A stretch of 64,000 bases of DNA from Streptomyces caelestis (GTDB taxonomy: Bacteria; Actinomycetota; Actinomycetes; Streptomycetales; Streptomycetaceae), in assembly GCF_014205255.1 (NCBI RefSeq), contig NZ_JACHNE010000001.1, positions 8,308,001-8,372,000 on the forward strand, written 5' to 3'. The notes beneath the pieces are model-generated. The model made no database searches. It saw only the letters and a list, made by a program, of their open reading frames with translations, and had not been told where the DNA came from. Position numbers and translations under genes: made by a program. Shown piece by piece: positions 42,738 to 52,085 of this stretch (position 1 is its first letter; each line of letters starts with the position of its first letter).

Positions 42738-43805
42738 TCAGTTCACCGTCGGAGGGCCGCTGCTGGCACGCACCACGAGGTCCACGGGGACGAGCGTGTC
42801 GACGAGGGACATCTCCCCGGGACCGTCGATGCGGTCCAGGAGGAGCCGCAGGGAACGGGTGCCGATCTCGGCGAAGTCGGTACGGACGGTGGTCAGCGGC
42901 GGCAGGAGATGCGCGGCCTCGGGGATGTCGTCGTAGCCGACGACGCTGACGTCCCCGGGGACGGACCGCCCTGACTCGTGCAGCGCGTGCAGCAGGCCCA
43001 GGGCCATCTGGTCGTTCGAGGCGAACACCGCCGTCACCTCCGGGCGCCGGGCCAGCCGACGGCCCAGGTCGTAGCCGGAGTCGGCGCTCCAGTCCCCGGC
43101 CAGCGGGGCCGGGACATCGGCACCGGCCGCCTGGAGCGTCGACCGCCAGCTCTCCAGCCGGTGGTCGGCGGAGGTCCAGCCGGCGGGGCCCGCGATGTGC
43201 CAGACCGTGGTGTGCCCGAGGCCGAGGAGGTGCTCGGTGGCCTTGCGGGCGCCGGTCCGGGAGTCGCCGGTGACCAGGGGCGTGCTGGCGTCTAGGGCGT
43301 TCTCCAGCACCACCAGGGGAGTCCCGAGGTCGGCCTGCGCCAGGGCCCGGCCCACCCACTGCTGCGGGGCGATCGCGATGACGCCGTCGGCGCCCTCGGC
43401 CGACAGCCGGTTCACGGCCTCGACGACGGTGTCGTGGTCGGCCGTGTCGAGCGCGATGGAGCTCACCAGGTAACCGGCCTCCTGGGCAGCGGTGTTGATG
43501 GCGGTCAGAATGGACGCGGGCCCGTACCGGGCGGCGTCGAAGGAGATGACGCCGAGCATCCGGGTCCGGCCGCTGGCCAGCGACCGCGCGCTGCGGCTGG
43601 GCCGGTAGCCGAGCGTGCGCATGGCGTCCAGGACCGCCTCGCGTGTCTCGGGGCGGACGGCCGGATGGTCGTTGAGCACCCGGGAGACCGTCTGCTTGGA
43701 GACGCCGGCCAGCCGGGCCACGTCGGCCATCACCGGCCGCGCCCCCGCGAAGTTGCGCCTGCTGCGGCCCTTGGGCACAGGGCTGTCGGTGGCGCTCGGT
43801 GTCAT
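42738..43805 (-). CDS. LacI-family regulator of the GH35 sugar operon
   Basis: A 355-residue LacI regulator. The headpiece (MADVARLAGVSKQTVSRVLN, about 26-45), the hinge GYRPSRSARSLASGRT and the sugar-binding domain ending in VSVVGYDDIPEAAHLLPPLT are complete. It lies 88 bases after the GH35-like gene on the same strand, so it ends the sugar operon and probably binds the palindrome at 49368. The inducer is likely a galactoside. Confidence 0.93.
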   Translation of the reverse strand: MTPSATDSPVPKGRSRRNFAGARPVMADVARLAGVSKQTVSRVLNDHPAVRPETREAVLDAMRTLGYRPSRSARSLASGRTRMLGVISFDAARYGPASILTAINTAAQEAGYLVSSIALDTADHDTVVEAVNRLSAEGADGVIAIAPQQWVGRALAQADLGTPLVVLENALDASTPLVTGDSRTGARKATEHLLGLGHTTVWHIAGPAGWTSADHRLESWRSTLQAAGADVPAPLAGDWSADSGYDLGRRLARRPEVTAVFASNDQMALGLLHALHESGRSVPGDVSVVGYDDIPEAAHLLPPLTTVRTDFAEIGTRSLRLLLDRIDGPGEMSLVDTLVPVDLVVRASSGPPTVN

Positions 43806-43893
43806 GACGGGTGATTCCTCGACGTCGGTTACGGCGGTCCTGACCCCGCCCGGCAGGAGCACAGCATAGGCCGGGCGGGGCCCGCGGGTTTTC

Positions 43894-46275
43894 TCAGCCG
43901 GCCCGCACCGCCCACGAGCGCGAGACCACCCACTCGGCGTCCCGCACATCCGCCGCACGCCACGCTTCGCCCACCTGACCCGGCACATGAACCCGGGCAT
44001 CCGCCGCCAGCGGCAGCACCTTCAGCCGCAGGCCCTCCGTTCTCAGCGCCTCGACCGGCAGCCGGTCCAACCCGATGTCCCAGACCCGCCCCGAGTAGAA
44101 CTGGTCGGCGACCAGGACGTCCCCCACGTAGGCCCGGGCCAGGTCACCCGTCCAGCGCAGCCGCAGCAGCACACCGGCGGGCGCCCGAAGCAGGTCCTCC
44201 GGTACGTCGACCCGGTACTCGGCGGCCAGCGTCTCGACGTACTTGTCCGCCGGCACGCTCGCCCGGCCCTGGACGCCGGTCACCGGCTCGGGCGCCGGAC
44301 CGGCGGGCCTGACCAGGGTGACCGGCACCGCGGTGTCCCCGAGGGGCGCGGCCTCGATCGTGTAGCGGGTGAACACGCCGTCCGCCGCCTCCCGCACCCC
44401 TGTCCCCGCCACCAGCGGGGCGGAATCCGGCGCGGGCAGCACCGCGAACTGCGGCTCGGCGGCCGGGCTGTGCAGCCGTACCTCGTCACCGTCGAAGACG
44501 ACACCGTCCCCGCACAGCAGCAGCCGTTCGGCTCCCCACGCCACACCCCGGTAGGCGGTACGGGCCATCGCCGCGTCCAGGACCAGCAGCCCGACGCGTG
44601 AACCGTCGGCCGCGTCGACCTCGATCAGGGCGTCGGTGCCGGGCCGCACTCCGCTGACCAGGATCCGGCCGGCGACCGGCGTGACCTCCCCGGACGGTGT
44701 CGCGACGGATGCCACCGTGTCGGCGTCCAGGGCGAGTTCGGGCGCGATGCCGTCGGTCGCGGCCAGCACCAGGACCGTACGCCCGCCGGCCTCGACGGTG
44801 CACACCGGCTGCGCGGTCGCCCACTCCAGCCGCAGCCCGGCCACGTCCAGCCGCAGTGGCCAGCAGAAGAAGGCGCCGGAGGGCACGGTGACGGGAGTGC
44901 TCGGCAGCGTCAGCGGCGGTGTGTCCGGGAAGTCGACCGTGAAGGCCGTGTCCGGGTGGTCGGGCAGCGGTTCGTGCGGCTGGTGGTTGGTCACGAACAG
45001 GAGGCCCGAGGTGCCGTCGGTGCGGACGGCCCAGCGCAGCGTGTCCCGATCGTGCTGCCCGGTCGGCCTCCGCTCGGGCAGCACGGACTCCATGGGTGCG
45101 ATCCGGTGCCCGAAGTCGGCCAGCAGCAGGTGCTGGAGCCGCAGTTCGTGGTACGAGGGCCGCACCTGGCCGTACTCGCCGAGCGGGGCCTGGAAGTCGT
45201 AGGTCAGGACCGGCAGGTCGTTGGGGTAGCCGGTGGCGTGCGACTCCTGAAGGGGCGTCAGCTCACCGGGCGGGTTCGTGCCGCCGTGGAACATGTAGTA
45301 GCCCTGCCACACCGAACCGCACCCGATCTTGGTGAGCCCCAGGGCGCCCACGTCGGCGGCCTCCACCCGGGGCCGCCGGTGGTAGGCCACCGCCATGCCG
45401 CCGCCCAGCTCACAAGTGGCCCAGGGAAACCGGTCCGTCGGAGCCGGGTCGGTGCCGCGCACGGTCGTGGGCCGCAGGTCGGCGCCGATGCCCTCGTCGT
45501 CGCGCTCGTGGGTGAAGAAGAAGTGCTTGCGGCAGGTGTCGGGCCAGCCGCCGTCCGCCTCGGTCCAGAACGCCTCCGGATAGCCGCCGTACAGCGGGAG
45601 CAGTTCTTCGCCCGGGAGCTGGACCCCGCCCCAGGCGGTCGACGTCCACAGTGGCGCGCTCAGTCCGGCCTCCCGTGCCAGGCGCTTCAGCGTGCGCAGG
45701 TGGCCGGGCTGGTCGTAGAGCTCGTTCTCGATCTGGATCGCGACGATCGGCCCGCCGTGTGCCCGGTCCAGGCCGCGCAGTTGTTCCGCGACGGCCGCGA
45801 ACCAGGCGCGCACGGGCTCCAGATAGGCGGGATCGTCGGTGCGCGGCGTGCGGGCGCGGGCCAGCAGCCAGTCGGGCAGGCCGCCGTTGCGTACCTCCGC
45901 GTGGCACCACGGGCCGATGCGCGGGACGAAGTCCAGGCCGTGGCGGGCGCACAGCTCGGCGAAGCGACGCAGGTCGCGGTCGCCGTCGAAGCGGATCCGC
46001 CCCTCGATCTCCTCGTGGTGGATCCAGATGACGTAGGAGGCGAGGGCGGTCACCCCGCCCGCCTTCATCTTCAGCAGCTCCTCCTCCCACTCTCCACTCG
46101 GGTAGCGGGTGTAGTGGAACTCGCCGGAGACCGGGAACCAGGGGTGGCCGCCACGGGTGAGCCAGCGGCCGGTGACCTCGATCGGGTCGGGCACGCGCGG
46201 CGCGTCGGCGAAGGGCAGGTGGCCGGTCAGCGGGGGAGCGGAGGGCGCGGGAACGCGCAGCCGGTGCGGGGTCAC
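43894..46275 (-). CDS. GH35-type beta-galactosidase, large form
   Basis: A 793-residue cytoplasmic glycoside hydrolase (no signal peptide). The N-terminal barrel shows GEFHYTRYPSGEWEEELLKM, the acid/base Glu in VAIQIENELYDQPG and the likely nucleophile Glu in ATCELGGGMAVAYH, followed by HGGTNPPGELTPLQES. Beta-sandwich domains with jelly-roll features follow from about residue 430. This is a GH35-related group seen in actinomycetes next to a shorter GH35. It overlaps that partner by 4 bases. Substrate may be a branched galactoside. Confidence 0.87.
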   Translation of the reverse strand: MTPHRLRVPAPSAPPLTGHLPFADAPRVPDPIEVTGRWLTRGGHPWFPVSGEFHYTRYPSGEWEEELLKMKAGGVTALASYVIWIHHEEIEGRIRFDGDRDLRRFAELCARHGLDFVPRIGPWCHAEVRNGGLPDWLLARARTPRTDDPAYLEPVRAWFAAVAEQLRGLDRAHGGPIVAIQIENELYDQPGHLRTLKRLAREAGLSAPLWTSTAWGGVQLPGEELLPLYGGYPEAFWTEADGGWPDTCRKHFFFTHERDDEGIGADLRPTTVRGTDPAPTDRFPWATCELGGGMAVAYHRRPRVEAADVGALGLTKIGCGSVWQGYYMFHGGTNPPGELTPLQESHATGYPNDLPVLTYDFQAPLGEYGQVRPSYHELRLQHLLLADFGHRIAPMESVLPERRPTGQHDRDTLRWAVRTDGTSGLLFVTNHQPHEPLPDHPDTAFTVDFPDTPPLTLPSTPVTVPSGAFFCWPLRLDVAGLRLEWATAQPVCTVEAGGRTVLVLAATDGIAPELALDADTVASVATPSGEVTPVAGRILVSGVRPGTDALIEVDAADGSRVGLLVLDAAMARTAYRGVAWGAERLLLCGDGVVFDGDEVRLHSPAAEPQFAVLPAPDSAPLVAGTGVREAADGVFTRYTIEAAPLGDTAVPVTLVRPAGPAPEPVTGVQGRASVPADKYVETLAAEYRVDVPEDLLRAPAGVLLRLRWTGDLARAYVGDVLVADQFYSGRVWDIGLDRLPVEALRTEGLRLKVLPLAADARVHVPGQVGEAWRAADVRDAEWVVSRSWAVRAG

Positions 46276-48038
46276 CAGGTGTTCTCCGGGCCGAGGTCGG
46301 GCGTGTCGGTGAGCTGGGCGCCGGTGGCGGTGGTGCCGTGCAGTTCCAGCAGGACCAGCTCGTTGCCGCCCGGCCGCAGTACCGGCGCGGGGACGTAGAG
46401 CGTGTGCTGCGGGCCGCGGTTCCAGTAGCGGCCCAGGTGGAAGCCGTTGACCCAGGCCTGCCCCTTCGTCCAGCCGGGCAGGGAGAGGAAGGCGTCGGCG
46501 GGCGTGTCCACCTCGAAGGTGCCGCGGTGGAAGCCCGGCACGGTGACCGCCGCCCCGTCGGCCGGGGTGAACTTCACCGCGTCCAGGTCGTCCAGTGGCA
46601 GCGCGTGGCAGTCCCAGCCGCGCAAGGGGGTGCCGTTGAAGGAGACGGGCCCGAGCAGGCCCTTCGGGGCGCCGATGCGGGGCCCGTAGTTGACGCCGCC
46701 CATGTTCTCGACGAGCACCTCGAGCGTCGCGCCGGGGTGCGGGACACGCACCGGCAGCGTCTCGTCGTGGCGTTCGCGCTCCAGGACACCGGCGGGTGCG
46801 CCGTCCACGAAGACCTGGGCACGGTCGCCCACACCGCCGGCGAAGTGCAGCAGGCCGTCACCGGAGGAGGGAAGGACGGTGCGGTAGAGCGCGTAGCCGG
46901 TCTGCTGCCCGAGCTCGCCCATGGTCACCGGGTCGTCGGAGCGCACGGGCGTGGCGAGCGCGTCGGCGAGGGGAAACAGAGCCGCCCGGCGGTCCAACTG
47001 GACGTCGGTCGGCGGAAGTTTGGGCCCGGGAGCGGGGACAGGCTCGTCGGGGGCACCGGCGTGGCGGGCGATGACCTCGCGGAAGGCGTGGTACTTCGGG
47101 CCCGGGTCGCCGCACTCGGTGAGCGCGGCGTCGTAGTCGTACGACGTGACGGTGGGTTCGTAGGCGTGCTTGTGGTTGGCGCCGTTGGTGAAGCCGAAGT
47201 TGGTGCCGCCGTGGAACATGTAGAGGTTGACGGACGCCCCGGCGGACAGCAGCCGGTCCAGATCGGCGGCGGCGTCGGCCGCGTCCCGTACGTGGTGCGG
47301 CCCGCCCCAGTGGTCGAACCAGCCGATCCAGAACTCCGCGCAGAACAGAGGGCCTTCACGTCGGTGCTCGCGCAGCCGCCCGAGGCTCTGCTCGACCCGG
47401 CTGCCGAAGGTGCTGGCGGTCAGCACGCCCGGCAGGCTTCCGGCGGCCAGGTGCTCGGAATCGGCCTGGTCGCAGGTGAACAGCAGTTCCTCGACGCCCC
47501 GGGAGCGGAACGCGTCGGCCAGGTGCTTCAGATACGCGCTGTCGTCACCGTAGGCCCCGTACTCGTTCTCCACCTGCACGGCGATCACCGGACCGCCCGC
47601 CGCGGCCAGGTGCGGCCGGAGCGCGGGCAGCAGCACATCCAGGTAGCGGTCGACGGCGGTGGTGAAACGCGGATCGCTGGACCGCAGCCGGATGTCCGGG
47701 TCCGAGGTCAGCCAGTCGGGCAGGCCGCCGCCGTCCCACTCGGCACAGATGAACGGACCGGGACGCAGCAGCACATGCAGCCCCTCGTCCTGGGCGAGTC
47801 GGAGGAACCGGGGCAGGTCGAGGAAGCCGTCGAGCACGAGAGGCCCGTCGGGATCGGGTTGGTGGTGGTTCCACGGGATGTACGTCTCCACCGTGTTGAG
47901 GCCCATCAGCCGCGCCTTGCGCAGCCGGTCGGACCACAGGCCGGGGTGGACACGGAAGTAGTGCAGCGCACCGGAGATGATCCGGAACGGCTCGCCGTGC
48001 AGCAGGAATCCGTCGGACGTCGTCGTCAGGGCGGGCAT
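46272..48038 (-). CDS. GH35 beta-galactosidase, short form
   Basis: A 588-residue GH35 enzyme. SGALHYFRVHPGLWSDRL, PWNHHQPDPDG, acid/base Glu in VQVENEYGAYG and nucleophile Glu in CAEFWIGWFDHWG are the family landmarks. No signal peptide, so it acts inside on imported sugar. C-terminal beta domains bind the ligand (LPGWTKGQAWVNGFHLGRYW). Located 54 bases after the MFS gene and overlapping the large GH35-like gene. Confidence 0.93.
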   Translation of the reverse strand: MPALTTTSDGFLLHGEPFRIISGALHYFRVHPGLWSDRLRKARLMGLNTVETYIPWNHHQPDPDGPLVLDGFLDLPRFLRLAQDEGLHVLLRPGPFICAEWDGGGLPDWLTSDPDIRLRSSDPRFTTAVDRYLDVLLPALRPHLAAAGGPVIAVQVENEYGAYGDDSAYLKHLADAFRSRGVEELLFTCDQADSEHLAAGSLPGVLTASTFGSRVEQSLGRLREHRREGPLFCAEFWIGWFDHWGGPHHVRDAADAAADLDRLLSAGASVNLYMFHGGTNFGFTNGANHKHAYEPTVTSYDYDAALTECGDPGPKYHAFREVIARHAGAPDEPVPAPGPKLPPTDVQLDRRAALFPLADALATPVRSDDPVTMGELGQQTGYALYRTVLPSSGDGLLHFAGGVGDRAQVFVDGAPAGVLERERHDETLPVRVPHPGATLEVLVENMGGVNYGPRIGAPKGLLGPVSFNGTPLRGWDCHALPLDDLDAVKFTPADGAAVTVPGFHRGTFEVDTPADAFLSLPGWTKGQAWVNGFHLGRYWNRGPQHTLYVPAPVLRPGGNELVLLELHGTTATGAQLTDTPDLGPENTW

Positions 48039-48092
48039 GCGGAGGCTTCCCTTCGGGGTGCGGGCGGAAGTCGATGGGAGTCGATGAATGTC

Positions 48093-49286
48093 TCAGTGAG
48101 AGCGGGTGACGCGGATCAGCCAGAGCGTGGCGGCCAGGCACAGCGCCGAGACACCGCACAGCAGGAGGGGCACCGCGCGGACCCCCGACCACTCGATGGC
48201 CTTGCCCAGCGCCGGCCCGGCAGCGACACCGCCGGCCATGGACGCGGCGATGACCAGGGCACCGGCACTCCGGGCCCGCGGGGCGGCCCGGTTCAGCCAG
48301 GGCAGCCCGGTGGGGAAGATCGGCGCGATGAACAGACCGACACCGGCGTAGGCGTACGGCGCCAGCGCCGGTACGGACGCGGCCAGCAGACACACCGTCA
48401 TACCCGCGCAGGACACGGCGATGATGGCCTGGGCGGAGAAGCGCAGCGCGAGCGGCGCGACCAGGAAGCGGCCGACGGTCATCATCAGCCAGTACACGGA
48501 GGTGGCGGTGGCGGCGACGCCCGCGCCGTAGCCGACGGTCTCCAGATGCGTCGGTTCCCAGCCGCCGACACCGGCCTCGATGCCGACGTGCAGGACGTAG
48601 AGCGCGACGAAGACGGCGAGCACCGAGCCGAGGCTCCGCCGGAGGGCCCCGCCACCGCTCGTCTCGCTCCCGGCCGGGACGGGCGCGTCGTTCCGTACGC
48701 CCCTCAGGCACAGCAGCAACGGCAGGTTGGCGAGGGCGAAGCCGAGAAAGACGGCCGGGTAGTGCTCGGAGCCGACCACGCCGATCAGGACGGGGCCGAG
48801 GATGGCGCCGATGCCGAAGTGGGCGTTGAGGATGTTCAGCATCGCGGTCGAACGGTCGCCGAAGCCCACGGCGAACAGCTGGTTGAGCCCGTAGTCGATG
48901 CCGCCGAAACCCACCCCGGCGAGCAGGGCCGCCGCGAGGGCGGTGGGCCAGCCGGGCGCCAGCGCGAAGCCGGCCGCGCCGACCGCCATCAGCAGGTAGG
49001 AGCTGCCGAGGACGCGCTGGTTGCCGACCCGCCCGTAGAGCCGGTCGAACAGCAGCACACCGGCCACGCCACCGACGAAGTGGGCACTGAGCCCCAACCC
49101 CGCGGCGGCCGGCGAGAGTCCGAACTCCGCACGGAACCCGGGGATCGCGGGCCCGTACAGGGCCTGCAACGCACCGATGAGAACGAACCCCGCACAGGAC
49201 GCGACCACGGCGGCCCCGCTGAACACCGGGGCGGACGGAGCGGGGGAGAGGGTGGCGGCGCGCTGTGCGGTGGGCTGGTCGGTCAC
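48093..49286 (-). CDS. MFS transporter, sugar-type
   Basis: About 12 membrane helices over 397 residues; the loop LLFDRLYGRVGNQRVLG is the MFS signature between helices 2 and 3. Gly-rich helices (GVGFGGIDYGLNQLFAVG) resemble FucP-like sugar carriers. I chose the GTG at 49286 with a nearby GGAG; the frame is open 16 codons further. It leads the operon with two beta-galactosidases, so it likely imports a galactoside or galactose. It has the palindrome 49368-49385 in its promoter region. Confidence 0.83.
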   Translation of the reverse strand: MTDQPTAQRAATLSPAPSAPVFSGAAVVASCAGFVLIGALQALYGPAIPGFRAEFGLSPAAAGLGLSAHFVGGVAGVLLFDRLYGRVGNQRVLGSSYLLMAVGAAGFALAPGWPTALAAALLAGVGFGGIDYGLNQLFAVGFGDRSTAMLNILNAHFGIGAILGPVLIGVVGSEHYPAVFLGFALANLPLLLCLRGVRNDAPVPAGSETSGGGALRRSLGSVLAVFVALYVLHVGIEAGVGGWEPTHLETVGYGAGVAATATSVYWLMMTVGRFLVAPLALRFSAQAIIAVSCAGMTVCLLAASVPALAPYAYAGVGLFIAPIFPTGLPWLNRAAPRARSAGALVIAASMAGGVAAGPALGKAIEWSGVRAVPLLLCGVSALCLAATLWLIRVTRSH

Positions 49287-49367
49287 GGGGACTCCGGGGG
49301 ACGGCCAGCCGTGTGGGGCGGGCGGAGGACACATCGCGTACGGCTTGGAGCAGGGGCGGGTGATGGT

Positions 49368-49385
49368 GATGTTACCGGTAACATC
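49368..49385. promoter_or_regulatory. LacI-type operator of the GH35 operon
   Basis: GATGTTACCGGTAACATC is a perfect 18-bp palindrome with central CG, the symmetry expected for LacI-family proteins. It lies 82 bases upstream of the MFS start. The region 49287-49503 holds no gene. Confidence 0.8.
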
Positions 49386-49503
49386 GCGTCCGCCAACACC
49401 CTTTGACGAAACGAATGAGAGGCCCCGCGCAAGCTCCGCGCCGCCGCGACCACTTCCGCAATCGCGTGGTCAAGCCGGTGCAGCGGCTGGTCTAATTGCG
49501 CGC

Positions 49504-50457
49504 GTGGAGACCTCCAGGAGCGACGAAACGCGCCCCGCCGCCGACCCCTGGCCCGACTACTTCGCCGACCGCGGACACGCGCAGGCCCGCCGTGTCGGCG
49601 CCGGCGTCGAGGGGGTCGTCTACGCGCTGGGCGCCGGCCGGGTCGCCAAGGTGTGGGCCGGCCGGCCGCCGAGCGAACTCATCCGCCAGGTCTACGCGGA
49701 CATCGCAGCACACGGCCTGCCCTTCGCCACCCCCGAGATCCTCGACGTCCAAGAGCACCAGGGTGTCGTGGTGACGTACGAGCGTGAGCTGCCCGGTGTC
49801 CCGATGCGGGGCGACTCCGCGCACGAGGAGTACGAGCGCGAACTGCCCGTCCGGCACAAGAACACGCTGCTTGCCGTCCTGCGTGGTCTGGCCTCGGTGC
49901 CGGGCACGGACGCGATGCGCCGGCTGACCGTCCAGGGCGACGACCGGCCCCTCTGGCAGGGTCACGACCGCTTCCAGGACGCGCTCGCCGCTCTGGTCGC
50001 CCGGGCCGTGGCCCGGAACGGCGCTGTCCTCGCCGCCAGGGTGCCCGACTTCGACGCCGGGGTCCGACGCACGCTGAACGCCCTGCGGTCGCTGCCCGAC
50101 GCCCCGGTCACGGCGATCCACGGTGACCTCGTGCCGCCCAACATCCACGTCGACACGGCCGGGAGACCTGCCGCCGTACTCGACTTCGGCTTCTGCACGA
50201 CCGCGGGCGACCCGGCGTTCGAGGCGGCCGTCGCCGCCGCCGTCTATGACATGTACGGCCCGCACGCCCAGGAGCACACTGCCGAACTGACCCGGTTCTT
50301 CGCGCAGGAGCTCGGCTACTCGCCCGCCGCCCTCACCGTCTGTCAAGCCGCCTACGCCCTCACCACCTACGACCTGTTCGGCCCGGACGAGCGCGACGGA
50401 CACTTCCGGTGGTGTGCCGAGCAGCTGCGTCGCAACCGTGTGTTCGGGCCGGCGTGA
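49504..50457 (+). CDS. APH-fold (aminoglycoside phosphotransferase-like) protein
   Basis: A kinase-like protein of 317 residues. The catalytic loop HGDLVPPNIHVD and the metal motif DFGF are clear, and the N-lobe has a Gly-rich turn with Lys in AGRVAKVW. The start is uncertain; the GTG at 49504 has no strong ribosome site. It is a broad family covering antibiotic, choline and sugar kinases, and nothing nearby fixes its substrate. Confidence 0.8.
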   Translation: METSRSDETRPAADPWPDYFADRGHAQARRVGAGVEGVVYALGAGRVAKVWAGRPPSELIRQVYADIAAHGLPFATPEILDVQEHQGVVVTYERELPGVPMRGDSAHEEYERELPVRHKNTLLAVLRGLASVPGTDAMRRLTVQGDDRPLWQGHDRFQDALAALVARAVARNGAVLAARVPDFDAGVRRTLNALRSLPDAPVTAIHGDLVPPNIHVDTAGRPAAVLDFGFCTTAGDPAFEAAVAAAVYDMYGPHAQEHTAELTRFFAQELGYSPAALTVCQAAYALTTYDLFGPDERDGHFRWCAEQLRRNRVFGPA

Positions 50458-50475
50458 CGGAAGAGAACCTTCGGC

Positions 50476-50700
50476 ATGGCCGTCATCCACCGCACCTCGC
50501 TCAGACCGGCCAAGCCGGAACCGCTCACCTCCTGGCCGCCGTCCCGTCCGTGGTACCGCGGTGGCGCGGCCGAACCGCGGACGGCCCAAGCCGGCGGGTT
50601 CCGGCTGGACGACCCGCAGGGCGAGGTCATGGCACTGGAGCACGGCGTGCTCGGGCGGCGCACGGCCTACGACGGCACACGCACCCGTGAAGAAAGGCAC
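50476..50700 (+). pseudogene. Deleted maltokinase N-terminal-cap protein
   Basis: The first 52 codons (MAVIHRTSLRPAKPEPLTSW through LDDPQGEVMALE) read as the start of the maltokinase-cap-like proteins common in Streptomyces. The text then jumps to the family's later EHGVLGRR(T/W)xYDGT segment, so the middle third or more is missing, and the frame runs on into the next gene. GGAAGAGAACC lies before the ATG. It is best seen as an internally deleted remnant. Confidence 0.65.
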
Positions 50701-50704
50701 CACC

Positions 50705-51430
50705 GTGGCCATCGCATCCCCGCAGCGCCTCGCCCTCCTCGGCGGCGGCTTCTCCACCGACGACGACGGCCTCCTCGACGACTGGTTACTGGCCCGGGCC
50801 CGCGCCTCCCGCCCCAAGGTGTGCTTCGTGCCCACGGCCAGCGGAGACGCACCGGCCTACATCGAACAGTTCCACACGGCGTTCCGGAGCCGCCCCGCCT
50901 GCGAACCCTCCGTCCTGCACCTGTTCCGCCGCGAGCTGGACGACGACGCACTGCGCTCTTTTCTGCTCGCCCAGGACGTCGTCTACGTGGGCGGTGGCAA
51001 CACGGCCAACCTCCTCGCGGTATGGCGCACCCACGGCGTGGACCGGCTGCTGTGGGAGGCCTACGACCAGGGCACGCTGCTGTGCGGTATCAGCGCCGGT
51101 GCCAACTGCTGGGCCAAGGGCTCGCACACCGACTCCTTCGGGCCGTTGACGTACCTCTCCGACGGCCTGGGGCTGCTGCCCGGCTCCGTCTGCCCGCACT
51201 ACGACAGTGAACCGGGTCGTCGGCCCTCCTACCGCGCGGCTGTGGCAGCGGGACAGCTTCCGTCGGGCTGGGCGGTGGAGGACGGGGCCGCGGTGCTGTT
51301 CACGGACGGTGTGCCGACGGAGGCGGTCACCCGGACGCGGGGAACCGGGGTGTACCGGGTGGAACCGGTCGCGGGCGGTGGCGTGAGCGAGCGTGCCCTG
51401 CCGTGCCGGTTGCTCGGGGTGGCCCCGTAG
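50705..51430 (+). CDS. Peptidase S51-like/type 1 glutamine amidotransferase-fold protein, with a TTA codon
   Basis: A 241-residue protein of the S51 (PepE/cyanophycinase-like) fold. Nucleophile Ser130 lies in GISAGANCW; VVYVGGGNTANLL and FVPTASGDAP are family landmarks, and PHYDSE supplies the later His. S51 enzymes cut Asp- or amide-type bonds. The GTG start follows GAAAGG. Codon 28 (50786-50788) is TTA, in frame, so translation should depend on the bldA leucyl-tRNA and be tied to development. Confidence 0.85.
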   Translation: MAIASPQRLALLGGGFSTDDDGLLDDWLLARARASRPKVCFVPTASGDAPAYIEQFHTAFRSRPACEPSVLHLFRRELDDDALRSFLLAQDVVYVGGGNTANLLAVWRTHGVDRLLWEAYDQGTLLCGISAGANCWAKGSHTDSFGPLTYLSDGLGLLPGSVCPHYDSEPGRRPSYRAAVAAGQLPSGWAVEDGAAVLFTDGVPTEAVTRTRGTGVYRVEPVAGGGVSERALPCRLLGVAP

Positions 51431-51649
51431 GCGCTCCTGAACGCCGTCCGCATGGCCTGGGACGTCCTCGCCGGCCCGACGGGTCGGCCGCGACCGCCTC
51501 GGACTGCCCTCCGGACATCCCCCTGATCCCCTGATCCCCGGCAATCAACAGGATTGGCCCGGGCACGATCGGGTACGCGAGCAGGACCGCGCCCGGGGCG
51601 GATCTTGTCCCGGGTGGGCCGCACGACCGCCGCTACCAGGGAATCTGCC

Positions 51650-52051
51650 ATGGAGACACCTGCAAACGACCCCACGCCCACGCCCGCCCAGCGGGCACTG
51701 GACGTCCTCACCGAGAACACCGAGGACGCGGCGGCTCTGGACGCGCTCGCCAACAGCGACGTGCTCATCCCCGTGCCCGACGACGCGAACGACGCCGACG
51801 CCGCCAACCCCTCGGCGGTGGCGCTGCCGGTGCTGGAGCAGCCGGGCGGCGAACCGGTGGTGCCCGTGTTCACCTCCGAGGTGGAGATGGCCGGGCTGCT
51901 GCCGTTCGTCTCCCGCTACCGCCTGGTGCCGCTCGGCGCCCTGGCCGCCCAGTGGCCGGCCGACGACCTGTCGCTCACCATAGACGGCAGCTCGGAACAC
52001 CGCCTGACGCTCACCTCGGAGGGAGTACGCACCCTGCTGGCACGCCCGTAG
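51650..52051 (+). CDS. SseB-family protein
   Basis: A 133-residue acidic protein with the SseB N-terminal domain (ALANSDVLIPVPDDAN, PVLEQPGGEPVVPVFTSEVE, RYRLVPLGALAAQWP). SseB proteins were first described as enhanced-serine-sensitivity or secretion-linked factors, but the role in actinomycetes is unknown. The 219-base gap before it (51431-51649) shows nothing recognisable. Confidence 0.75.
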   Translation: METPANDPTPTPAQRALDVLTENTEDAAALDALANSDVLIPVPDDANDADAANPSAVALPVLEQPGGEPVVPVFTSEVEMAGLLPFVSRYRLVPLGALAAQWPADDLSLTIDGSSEHRLTLTSEGVRTLLARP

Positions 52052-52085
52052 GACCGAGTGCGCCGGGGCCCGGGCCCGGGGCGGT

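Noticed and set aside
46338..49406. A 1022-codon open frame on the plus strand across the GH35/MFS operon
   Set aside because: It is antisense to three well-supported genes and its product is a low-complexity Gly/Arg/Gln-rich string with no domain.
50476..51210. A 244-codon open frame overlapping the S51 gene
   Set aside because: Only the first 70 codons resemble a family; the rest is the shadow of the S51 gene.
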